A DNA stretch of 64,000 bases, from contig MEHQ01001298.1 in NCBI GenBank assembly GCA_008828725.1, positions 1-64,000 of the forward strand, in the 5' to 3' direction. Below, piece by piece: positions 1 through 8,727 of the stretch; position 1 is the stretch's first letter, and every line of letters begins with the position of its first letter. The notes below the pieces were generated by a model that saw only the letters and a program-made list of their open reading frames with translations, was not told the origin of the DNA and searched no databases. Both the position numbers and the translations under genes were made by a program. The DNA is from Saccharina japonica (taxonomy: Eukaryota; Sar; Phaeophyceae; Laminariales; Laminariaceae).

Positions 1-110
1 ATACTACACTCAGTGCAGAAAGCAGAGCAGACAATGCAACGCCATATACGACAGGCAAGACCTACCCTGCTAGCAATCCAGGTGCATGCAAGAGAAAAAA
101 AGAGAAAAAA
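1..110 (+). repeat. T1 arm repeat, partial copy
   Basis: This is the inner part of a dispersed repeat called T1 here, cut by the window edge. It shares the blocks GCAGACAATGCAA, GACCTACCCTGCTAGCAA and GGTGCATGCAAGAG, in order, with the copies at 6,006-6,235 and 13,008-13,260. The full repeat is about 230 bp. It starts with a (TG)n tip and TTCTTCACATTAAACC and ends in an A-rich GCGAAAAGCGAAAAG tract. It forms the inverted ends of larger elements in this window. Confidence 0.75.
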
Positions 111-117
111 TATACCT

Positions 118-500
118 ACGATCCACTCCTGTACAAGGTTTCGCGCTGGCGCACATCGCTTGACTAGAAATGTTGGTGGATGTTGTTGGGACAACCGGCC
201 CAGGGATCAACCGACCCACCCAGCTATTACTCTCTCACCCACAACCCACAACGAACCCCCACCAACCTATATACTTGCGCATGAACCAAAAAAGGTTTAT
301 GTGCTGACACATATCGCTTAAAATACAAAACGATCCAATCAATGTCAATTGCAGGAACACAGCAAAAAGAGAAAAACCGGCAACGCAGTAGGAACACAGC
401 AAAAAGAGAAGAACCGCCAACGCAGTAGCTTAATGCAGTTAGGAGTTTGACCACTTGAAGGCGTCTGTCACGCTCCTCATTCCACCCGTTCTTTTAACAC
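118..500 (+). repeat. R2 dispersed repeat, copy a
   Basis: A second repeat family, about 340-380 bp. It runs from ATCCACTCCTGTACAAGG through GGGACAACCGGCCCAGGGAT to GACGCTTGTC-type sequence (on this strand GGCGTCTGTCACGCTCCTCA). A close copy lies at 1,165-1,515 and an inverted copy at 3,568-3,910. Copy a carries a small internal duplication of AGGAACACAGCAAAAAGAGA near 351-410. The short ORFs here do not keep a conserved frame between copies, so no protein is called. Confidence 0.75.
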
Positions 501-1095
501 CCCCCCCCCACATAAGCACACCGGGTGATATGTTTTTTACTTCGTTTTTTTACCGTCACTTTATCACCGGGGGTATACGTTAGATAACACACCCCGTACG
601 TGTGTACCCCTGGAAACAGTGTCAAAATCCACAATTATCACACCGCGTGGTTGATGCATATCATTCACAATTCACAATGTATATAGTAACCACTCTAACT
701 ACTACCAGATAATACTCCACAAGAGAAAAACACAACCAAACTGAGAACAGAGCTCGATTGCATTTCATCGAGGGCAATAACAATACAATATATTTACACT
801 GAAATAACTCCTATTGATAGCCGTGCCTCCCCCTACGTATAATACATGTATGATACGGTTTTTGCAAACATTTTTTTTTCTTGTTATTTTTGTTTCATTT
901 TTTTACGATAACATCACTTATCTTGGTCGTGGAACGATTGTACCGGGCATTTTTTGTTGCCATTTGCATTAACTGTTAAAATTTTTTTTTTTTTTTTTCA
1001 AGTATACCTACGTACCAGGTACTTTTTTTTTGTTTTTAACATTTTGCTGTTAAACTTATTCCTTTTTTTGAAGTATACCTACGTACGTATTTGAC
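501..1095. other. A/T-rich spacer, no feature recognised
   Basis: Homopolymer-rich sequence with runs of T, A and C and the motif ACGTACGTA near the end. No gene, RNA or repeat could be supported. Confidence 0.5.
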
Positions 1096-1099
1096 CTAT

Positions 1100-1160
1100 A
1101 TATGAAGGAGCGAGAAAGGAAGGGCGAGATAATAAATGGCATGGGAAAAAAAAAAAAAAA
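1100..1160 (+). repeat. SINE 3'-tail fragment
   Basis: GAAAGGAAGGGCGAGATAAT followed by AAATGG and an A run matches the 3' tail shared by the SINE copies at 44,773-45,100 and 47,595-47,945. Only the tail is present, directly before R2 copy b. Confidence 0.5.
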
Positions 1161-1164
1161 TGAC

Positions 1165-1515
1165 ACCGACACCCCACCGATCCACGTCCGTACAAGGTTT
1201 CGCGGTGATGCTCTTCGCTTTACGAGAAATTTTGGTGGGGGGTGTTGGGACAACCGGCCCAGGGATCAACCGACCCACCCAGTTACTCTCTCACCCACAA
1301 TCCACAACGCACCCCCTCCAACCTATATACTCGCGCGTGAGCCAAGAAAGGTTTATGTGCTGACAGAAATCGCTTAAAATACAAAACGATCCAATCAATG
1401 AGAATTGCAGGAACACAGCAAAAAGAGAAAAAAGGCCAACACAGCAGTTAATGCAGTTAGGAGTTTGGGCACTTGAAGGCGTCTGTCACGCTCCTCATTC
1501 CCACCGTTTTTGTAA
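1165..1515 (+). repeat. R2 dispersed repeat, copy b
   Basis: Near-copy of 118-500 over its whole length, without the internal 30-bp duplication. With the inverted copy at 3,568-3,910 it bounds a segment of about 2.7 kb and could be the left arm of a long-TIR element. Confidence 0.75.
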
Positions 1516-1599
1516 GTATGTACCTGCTGTTGGCCGCAAACGGACCAGGTATACCTTGTTTTGCCCGCTGCCCTTTTGTATTCTTGTTCTTTCACTGCT

Positions 1600-2090
1600 T
1601 CCCTACGTACGTATCCATTTTGTTTTTGTTATGTCCTCCTCTATTTCCTTGACTTTCGTGTGTGGCACAAAACAAAAGCGAAACGGAACAGAGTAGGAAG
1701 CGCCAAGAATCCGTTGAATGGTCGGCGCCCAAGGGAATGGAGACGGGGGGCGGGGGATATGGGTCGGAGGGGAACCGCGGCAGAAGAACATAGGAAGGAG
1801 ACGGCAGCCAGGGTAGCAAGTAACCAGACCGACTATTGTAGAACCTGTCTGTACTACGGGTACAAACCTGTCTCGGCTGCCTCGAAGGTGCTTTTGGTGT
1901 GCTCCGGTTGCCTGTCCTTTCCTGTCGTTCTTATTCTTGATCTGTTTGTTGTGCTGTTTTTCTGTCCGTCTCATTTCGTTACATTTCATCTGGTTTTTAT
2001 TGCCTGTCGCATCTCCTCTATGAGAAGCATGACACTTTATATCTTTTGTTTGTCATGTTTTGGTTTCGTTGTTTGATTGTTACGTGATTG
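1600..2090 (+). mobile_element. 3'-end fragment of the LINE-like element
   Basis: Homologous and collinear with 12,140-12,620, the region 3' of the LINE-like pol. Shared blocks include GGCGCCCAAGGGAATGGAGAC, AACCGCGGC, CTTTTGGTGTGCTC and a terminal hairpin of the type GAAGCAYGACAC...TGTCATG. It begins inside the degenerate C-terminal tail of the pol ORF. The T1 arm that follows the other copies is missing. Confidence 0.65.
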
Positions 2091-2094
2091 CTTC

Positions 2095-2580
2095 ATTAGG
2101 TCGTTTATTATAGGATAATTTTTGAGGTTAATAAAAAAACCCTTATGGCCAAAGGCAAAAAAACAAAGGCAAAAAACAAAAACGACCAAGGCAAAAATAA
2201 CAAAAAAAAACATACATCCGTTTTTGGTGATAGCCCTAAAGGTAAATTTCGAGATGCACGGGATGCAGCAGGTCATTGTGGTATATAATTTATCACTCTT
2301 GTAATTTTCACTTCTATTCGTAAGCGATTCCCCCTCAGCGGCCTTCTGACCAAGTCGTGATCACAGGTGTCGCCCCTTCATCGCCCCGGTGAGTGCACGG
2401 CGCAGGGTTTTTCATTCCCGCTTCTCGTCTGTTACCACCTTCAACAGTTGCTGACTCGCGCTGTCCCGATTTCCGCTACTCGTACTGGGCTCAATGTTTT
2501 CAAAATACATCTTACGAGTACAGTTATCTGTTTGTTGGTTTGCTTGTTTATTTTGTCCCTATTTACTGTAGTTTATTTGC
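2095..2580. other. Spacer, nothing recognised
   Basis: Contains an A-rich direct repetition of GGCAAAAA around 2,150-2,200 and otherwise unremarkable sequence. The short ORFs show no recognisable domain. Confidence 0.4.
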
Positions 2581-2584
2581 ACTT

Positions 2585-2935
2585 CTGTTTTTCTCCCTCT
2601 ATTAATAGTCGTAACCTAGACCCGAGGTCAGAAAGCAGGCTCCTGTCCCTCCTCCCCACTACGGTTCGTGCTCTGACTGTTATCGTGCTGAGAGTTCAGC
2701 TTTCCCAACGCTCGTCGATCATCCTCGAATTAGGGTAACTCGCGGGTTCGTGCTTTCGAATTAGGGTAACTCGCGGGTTCGTGCTTTCCGCTCTATAGTC
2801 TACACTTGTCGTGCGAGAAAAAGTCCTCACGAGTATATATGTACGAGTATGTATGAACCCGGTGGCGCTCGAACCCATGATCTTGACTGTAACAGGGTCG
2901 AGGTTCACCTGCTATTTCACCGGGGACGCCAGCTT
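2585..2935 (-). mobile_element. tRNA-derived SINE copy
   Basis: On the minus strand a tRNA-like head (box B-like GGTTCGAGCGCC, near 2,867) precedes the family body and the tail block ending in GTTACGACTATTAAT. The body carries an exact tandem duplication of a 32-bp unit (about 2,724-2,787) absent from the other copies. This is one of about nine full or partial copies of the same SINE family in the window. Confidence 0.65.
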
Positions 2936-3335
2936 ACAGGAAATCCATTAAGAACAAGAAACAAGCGAATATGATAACCAGGGTTCAAATTTAGAGGAAA
3001 ACAACAAATTATGTAGTCGTTTTCTTGAGATTATTAGTGTAGATAGCACTAAATCGAGCCAGGACCTGATTCTGTGTTCTATATTGCAGTCGTAGCTCTC
3101 CTGTTCTGTACGCGTGTGTATATACATGGGCACTCGGTGATACCTTCAATACGGTGCTTCAATGATATTCTTAGTAGATTTTATATGTCTCATCTCCGGC
3201 AGAAGCAGGACACATTGTGTATTTGTCTTTCGTTATCGTTTTGTGTTTTTGTTTGTTTGTTCGTTTGTTTATCGTTTTGAATATAGTTGTTGACGCATTC
3301 CTTTTTGTTCGCTATATATATATTTTTACCACGCA

Positions 3336-3540
3336 ACTGGAAGGCTAACAGGGTAGGCCGTGCCTGTCGTACATGGCAGTGCATTGTCTGCTCTCTGATT
3401 ACTGCATTGCAGTGTAGTACCTCCGTGTCGTAGTTTTGTGACCACATAACTGCTATCTCTCTATTGCAGGAGACATACTCGGCACAGACACTCCGGGTGT
3501 GCTGGATGTCGACGGGCAGAAAGGACGGTTTCATCTCAAG
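3336..3540 (-). repeat. T1 arm repeat, inverted copy
   Basis: Reverse complement of the T1 arm: AGGGTAGGCCGTGCCTGTCG, then TTTTGTGACCACA, then GTGTGCTGGATGTCGACGGG, then AAGGACGGTTTCA. It is more diverged than the copies at 6.0-6.7 kb. It lies next to, but outside, the inverted R2 copy. Confidence 0.7.
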
Positions 3541-3567
3541 AACTCAGACCAACAGTTCGATATATTA

Positions 3568-3910
3568 CAAGAACGGTGGAATGAGGAGCGTGACAGACGC
3601 CTTCAAGTGGTCAAACTCCTAACTGCATTAAGCTACTGCGTTGTTGGCGGTTCTTCTCTTTTTGCTGTGTTCCTACAATAATCAATCGTGATTGATTGGA
3701 TCGTTTTTTTTTAAGCGATTTGTATCAGCACATAAACTTTTTTTAGTGACCGGCAAATAGTTGATGGGTGTGCGTGGTGGGTGAGAGAGTTACTCGGTCG
3801 GTTGGTTGGTCCCTGGGCTGGTCTGGGCTGGTAGTCCCACCATCGCCAACACCACCCACCAACATTTCTTGTTAAGCGATGCGTGTCAGCGCAACAACCT
3901 TGTACAGTGG
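3568..3910 (-). repeat. R2 dispersed repeat, inverted copy c
   Basis: Reverse complement of the R2 family: GGTGGAATGAGGAGCGTGAC to CTTGTACAGTGG. It pairs with 1,165-1,515 to form long inverted arms of about 340 bp around a 2-kb interior. Confidence 0.7.
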
Positions 3911-4449
3911 TTATTAAGTGGATCGCTGGGCTGTGTGTGTTGGTGCATTATTATATGGAAACGACGAAAACTGGCAGGGCATCATGTATGTATGTGTACT
4001 ACTACAATGCTGTGTACTGGGCAGGTCAAATACGTACGTAGGTGCAGGTATAATAATAAAAAGAAAAATGGTACAATGGTTCCAAGATCAAGTTATCGTA
4101 AAAAAATGAAACAAAATTATCATGTATATGTGTACTATTAATACTACTCTGTGTACTGGGCAGGTCACATATTGGAATAATATTATATTACCGAAAATGC
4201 GAAAAAAAAAAAAAACAAAACTGGTACCATAATGACGAACTGAGCAGGTACAGCAGCAGCTAGTACAATAAAGCAAAACTTGAAAAGTTCGAGTATAAAA
4301 AAAAAGGAGAAAAAAAGAGGTCGTGTTCTTTTGTGCCCGGTTAGTATACTATACAGCAAGCTGTGCACTCGTTGCACAGAAACAGCCGTACTACCAGGTA
4401 TATCGAAGCACGGCGGTGGTACGTACCTACCTGGAAAACTTGTACTGCT
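3911..4449. other. Spacer with a short direct duplication
   Basis: Two related stretches about 140 bp apart (near 3,985-4,035 and 4,120-4,172) both contain CTGTGTACTGGGCAGGTCA, preceded by CATGTATRTGTGTACTA. No gene is supported. Confidence 0.45.
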
Positions 4450-4870
4450 GTAGTACGAAACAAGCACACCACCACCATCACCACCAACGCCAAGCCACCA
4501 CGACGCCCACCACCCACTACGAGCAACAACAGCTTCCAGTGCTCCGTCGCCTGTGGGGCGGGGGTGCGGTGGTGGTGAGTGGTGGTGGTGGTGGTGGTGG
4601 TGGTGGTGGTGGTGTTCGGTGGTTTGTGATCGTGTTCGAGAGCATCAACCCCGGTAGCTTGAGCGGAGGGTCGTTCTCGAGAGAGGACAGCGCAAGGCAA
4701 AAGCACACACCATGACCGCCGTCACCACCTGCTGCAACCACCGACGCCACCTTCTAGTGCTGCTGCGCTGGTGGGGCGGGGTGGTGGGGCGGGGGTGGCG
4801 GTTGTGGTCGTGGTGTTGGTGGTGGTGTCGTGGTGGTGGTGCTGTGGTGCTTGTTGCAGCTAGCTGTAAA
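4450..4870. repeat. CAC/GGT trinucleotide microsatellites
   Basis: A CAC/CCA-rich stretch (about 4,465-4,515), a GGT run (about 4,570-4,622) and a second GGT/TGG-rich stretch (about 4,785-4,855). Opposite-strand complementarity makes this a potential imperfect hairpin. The long Pro/Thr- or Gly/Val-rich ORFs here are products of the repeats. Confidence 0.8.
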
Positions 4871-6005
4871 TCTGTGCGTGTGGTCGTGTCGTCTCAGAGT
4901 GCAGAGTGTTGACTCCGCATTATTTCAGAACTCTTCTGTTTTATTGTCTTTCTGTTGGCGCTATTATGACAGTCACTACCGCCTAGCTCTCCGATCTCGG
5001 CACGGCTTTCGACACGAGCAGCACGGGACGGTCGGCACAAATAGCGGGCCTCTATCAGTCCCGAGCGTGTCTGAATCGGGTGAGTGTACGCGTCGCGCGC
5101 CAAAAAAAAGCAAAGCGAACGAGCGAAGTGCGAGGGACAAACCTCAATATTAAGGATTCTTTAAATAAAGGCACGCTGTGGCAGCTTTCAGAACTGTTTT
5201 TTGTCCGTTTGTGTCCGTTCGCGACCAGGGGGGTACACCCCCACGGGCACATACCCAACCCATTAGGAAGAGCATCTATTGATGCTCGCGGCCTAGCGGC
5301 CGCTTCGCATCAATATCTCCTCATTATGATGTATGGATAATATTGCTTTTAGAACAATATACAACGCTATCTGAGACATATTAGAACACGTCTTCCGTGC
5401 GTATGCATGCTCCATCCACCCGTATGCACCAACTATGCGCCACAAGACCAAACCTGTCTTTCACCGTTTTGGCTGAAAGGTCGCCTTCGAATCGAGAGCA
5501 AAAATATCACGTCGCGACAACTCCCTTTACCCTGAATCGCCGGATCGCACCTCTGCGACCGTCGTACATGGCGTGCAAGCCTTTTACACAAACCTTAGAA
5601 TGCCTTTCCGTTATCTATACGGCAGTATTGTTGTTGTTGTTGTCTTCACATTAAAAACCGTGCCGGTCTCTCTATCCAGTACCTTCATCTGTCCGTACTA
5701 ATCCAACACTTGACACGGTCGATTCCCGTGGTCAGAGGCTAACTTACCCAAAAAAGGTATACTGAAATAAAAGTGGAACCCGAAGGGTCCGCAAAGCGAT
5801 CAAAGCCAGTCAAAAACAGATAGTCTGGAGCCCTCCGCTCCCCTCTACACGCCATGTGAAGCTAAAAATAAAAATGGAAAAGTCAACATCACCAATCGGG
5901 GGTACACGCCCCCTGATTCTATCTTGGTGCCCCTTGTACCTACAAATTCACAATTGCTGAGTCAGCTATCTACACAACACCTTAGTATCGGGTTCGTCGT
6001 GCCTT
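4871..6005. other. Spacer with two small palindromes
   Basis: No gene recognised. Visible structures are GGGGGTACACCCCC near 5,229, a related GGGGGTACACGCCCCC near 5,898, and an imperfect hairpin at 5,278-5,313 (ATTGATGCTCGCGGCC paired with GGCCGCTTCGCATCAAT). The ORF at 5,080-5,340 crosses these palindromes and is not convincing. Confidence 0.4.
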
Positions 6006-6741
6006 GTAGTGTGTGTGTTCTTCGCATTAAACCTTCCTTTCTACCCGTCGACATCCGGCACACCCAGTGTCCGTGCCGATTCTTCATCCTAAAAAGGTAC
6101 CAATTATGTGGTCACAAAACTACGACACAGAGATACTACGCTCAGTGCAGTAAGCAGAGCAGAAAATGAAATGCCATATACGACAGGCAAGACCTACCCT
6201 GCTAGCAATCCAGGTGCATGCAAGAGAAAAAATAGAAAAAAAGAAAAAAAGCGAAAAGGAAAAAAAATAAAAAGTAAAAATACTGAAGCAAATCAAAAAT
6301 TGTAGTTAATATCGGTGATTCGTGCACCACAAACAGTAGGACACGAGTACTTTTAACTATTAGATGTCGCATCTCATCTGGGAGAAGCACGACATTTTTT
6401 TTTTTTTTTCTTTTCATTTTGTCGTGCTTTTGTTTGGTTGCTTGATTGTTGATTTGCTTCAGTATGTTTACTTTCTATTATTTTTCCTTTTCGCTTTTTT
6501 CTTTCTTTTCTCTTTTTTTTCTCTTGCATGCACCTGGATTGCTAGCAGGGTAGGTCTTGCCTGTCGCATATGGCATTGCATTGCCTGCTCTGCTTACTGC
6601 ACTGAGTGTAGTATCTCTGTGTCGTAGTTTTGTGACCACAGAACTGGTACCTTTTTAGGATGATGAATCGGCACGGACACTGGGTGTGCTGGATGTCGAC
6701 GGGTAGAAAGGAAGGTTTAATGTGAAGAACACACACACACC
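6006..6741. mobile_element. Foldback element with T1 arms
   Basis: Left arm 6,006 to about 6,300 and right arm about 6,437-6,741 are reverse complements over about 290 bp. They cover the (TG)n tip, the T1 repeat and the inner A/T-rich tract with AATACTGAAGCAAATCA. The spacer of about 140 bp holds GTCGCATCTCATCTGGGAGA and the hairpin AGCACGACA...TGTCGTGCT. Both are also found at the 3' end of the LINE-like element (12,563-12,620). The unit therefore looks like an internally deleted relative of the composite element 6,866-12,930. No coding capacity remains. Confidence 0.8.
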
Positions 6742-6908
6742 GCTAGTGCAGTCGTCACAAGCACTTGACATTCCAGCACATACGTGGCAAACGTGTCCCC
6801 TGATTCACGTGCTGAGACCGTACTCCAAATCGTCTACCAGTCCGACATTATATTTAAGCTCGTTCTGAAATGTGTGTGTGTGTTCTTCACATTAAGTCGT
6901 CCTTTCTA

Positions 6909-7595
6909 CGAGCTGGGCCCGCCAAGAAACGTAGAAAGCTTCCTAAAGTCGAATCTCGTGAACCACTGCGAATTAGGCTACACAAATTTGAAGCGCCAAC
7001 CCTGGCATACCAGTGCTTGTGCAAAAAAAAGCGGTATATCCAAAATTTTATACACATTTTTTTCTCGACTCGATCTCGCCGAGATATCCGCGAAAACTCG
7101 AAAAAAATATTTTTTTCATCATAATTTCGTATTAAAAATATAATTTTCGATCAACATGACATTCGGTGGAGACAATGCTGAAGACACAAGGAGAAGGTCG
7201 ATGTAAGTCTCGTTGCCCAATTCTGCACCCATGAAGAGATATGACCAAAACTCAATTCCATGTATAAGTCAAGTAATTACGGAAAAATGGTATTTCCGCC
7301 ATGCCCCGACCAATTTTGGGAGTTTTACTCTGACATTTTAACCACGTCCTTGAACCGTACGTGCAAAAATATTTCCCGCCTGCCCTTTTTTTTTTTTTCA
7401 AGTAGTTTTGATCGCTTTTGCATTTTTTCGATTTTGGATCGTCGTATCTCTCTCGAGGAAAAAAAAAAGGCAGGAGGCAAGTGTGTTGATTGGTACATGA
7501 TCTACACTGTGTCCAAATTCCAGGTCCAAATTCGTTAAATTGGTCGGGGCATGGCCAATCTGCTTTAAAAACAATTTTTTGGCTGGCCCAGGTCG
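6909..7595. mobile_element. TA-flanked TIR element, copy A
   Basis: A 687-bp non-autonomous element. The left end CGAGCTGGGCCCGCCAA and the right end (read inverted) CGACCTGGGCCAGCCAA are TIRs, each bordered by TA. It interrupts a T1 arm: joining CCTTTCTA and CCTGTCGACATCC across it restores the uninterrupted T1 sequence seen at 7,748-7,775. That supports a TA target duplication as in Tc1/mariner-type elements. Copy B at 58,713-59,423 is the same family in the opposite orientation. No transposase is present. Confidence 0.75.
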
Positions 7596-7711
7596 TACCT
7601 GTCGACATCCAGCACACCCAGCGTATTTGCCCCTCCTTCATGCTAAAGAGATACCTGGTACCAGTTATTATGTGGTCACGAAACTGCGACACAGGTTTAC
7701 TAGGCTGCAAT

Positions 7712-8201
7712 TCAGTGTGTGTGTGTGTGTGTTCTTCACATTAAACCTTCCTTTCTACCCGTCGACATCCAGCACACCCAGTGTCCGTGCCGATTCATCA
7801 TCCTAAAAAGGTACCAGTTCTGTGGTCACAAAACTACGACACAGAGATACTACGCTCAGTGCAGTAATCAGTAAGCAGAGCAGACAATGCAATGCCATAT
7901 ATGCATATAATCGAGAGGCACGACCTACCCTGCTAGCAACCCAGCTGCGTGAAAGAATAAAAAAGAAACGAAGCGAAAAGCGAAAAGCGAAAAATTATTA
8001 ATAAAAAAACAATACGATATACAATGTAGAAGAATGTCGTAGCAGTCTGGAGTTTGGCGGAACAGAGAGAAAAATTGGAAACACGGGGGGGTGGTTCCAG
8101 CAGGGGTGTCTGGGACGGAAGGACCAAGGGAGGGCAAACGCAGCCTGTCGATACAACAAGGGAAACAGGAGCAACAGCAGCCGCAGCAGCAGCAGCACAG
8201 C

Positions 8202-8242
<41 letters not shown>

Positions 8243-8430
8243 CAGCCGTAGACAGAGTCGACGGCAGGATCATAGGAAGTAGGGAGACAGCACGTGGTGT
8301 TCCGTTGATCGCAATGCCCAAGGAGTACAGCAGTGAATACGAGGAAGTATCATCCTCGCAGGAGAGGGAGATACGGAGCGAGATGGAGATAAAAAAGCTG
8401 AGAGCGGAGTTGGCACTGCGACGCAGAGAT
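7712..8430 (+). mobile_element. T1 copy plus polyQ segment inserted in a T1 arm
   Basis: A second T1 repeat (7,712-7,990, starting with a long TG run) and a CAG-rich segment lie inside the older T1 arm. The junction sequence ACTAGGCTGCAATTCAG occurs on both sides (about 7,694-7,711 and 8,432-8,448), so the insertion is bordered by a direct repeat of 17 bp or more. Mechanism and full limits are uncertain. Confidence 0.55.
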
Positions 8431-8515
8431 ATACTAGGCTGCAATTCAGTAAGCAGAGCAGACAATGCAATGCCATATATTCATATATTCGAGAGGCACG
8501 ACCTACCCTGCTAGC
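8011..8515 (+). pseudogene. polyQ / coiled-coil ORF fragment
   Basis: Frame +1 is open from just after a stop at 8,002-8,004 to a stop at 8,513-8,515. It encodes a Ser/Gln-rich stretch with nine consecutive Gln from CAG codons. A strongly charged segment follows (SSQEREIRSEMEIKKLRAEL, then ALRRR) with heptad-like spacing that would form a coiled coil. The only ATG is late (8,317). The last codons run into the T1 repeat, so the original C-terminus is lost. It may be the remnant of a first ORF of a retroelement or a captured host exon. The family is not recognised. Confidence 0.45.
8171..8240 (+). repeat. CAG microsatellite
   Basis: Interrupted CAG/CAA array, longest pure run nine units, inside the polyQ ORF fragment. 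Confidence 0.85.
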
Positions 8516-8637
8516 AACCCAGCTGCGTGAAAGAAAAAAAAAGAAACGAAGCGAAAAGCGAAAAGCGAGAGAATATTTATAAAAAACAATATACAATGTG
8601 TGTATTCCACAGGCACGACCTACCCTGCTAGCTAAGC

Positions 8638-8723
8638 CCATCGGTCTAGAGTACACGATGTTAAAGTTATCCCTCAGCCTCCGCCACCCGCTAAGGCTGA
8701 TTCAGACCACAACATCGTACACA
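8638..8723 (+). repeat. 86-bp duplicate of the LINE endonuclease region
   Basis: Identical over 86 bases to 9,132-9,217, where the sequence codes for the end of the endonuclease domain (the residues leading to KADSDHNIVH). The misplaced copy sits at the 5' end of the pol relic, fused to the T1 arm upstream. The joint after 8,723 enters the reading frame earlier in the same domain. It replaces the missing N-terminal part of the endonuclease. Confidence 0.9.
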
Positions 8724-8727
8724 GTCG

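Noticed and set aside
4341-4750. Long ORFs rich in Pro, Thr, Gly and Val
   Set aside because: They translate GGT/CAC microsatellites on both strands and have no other support.
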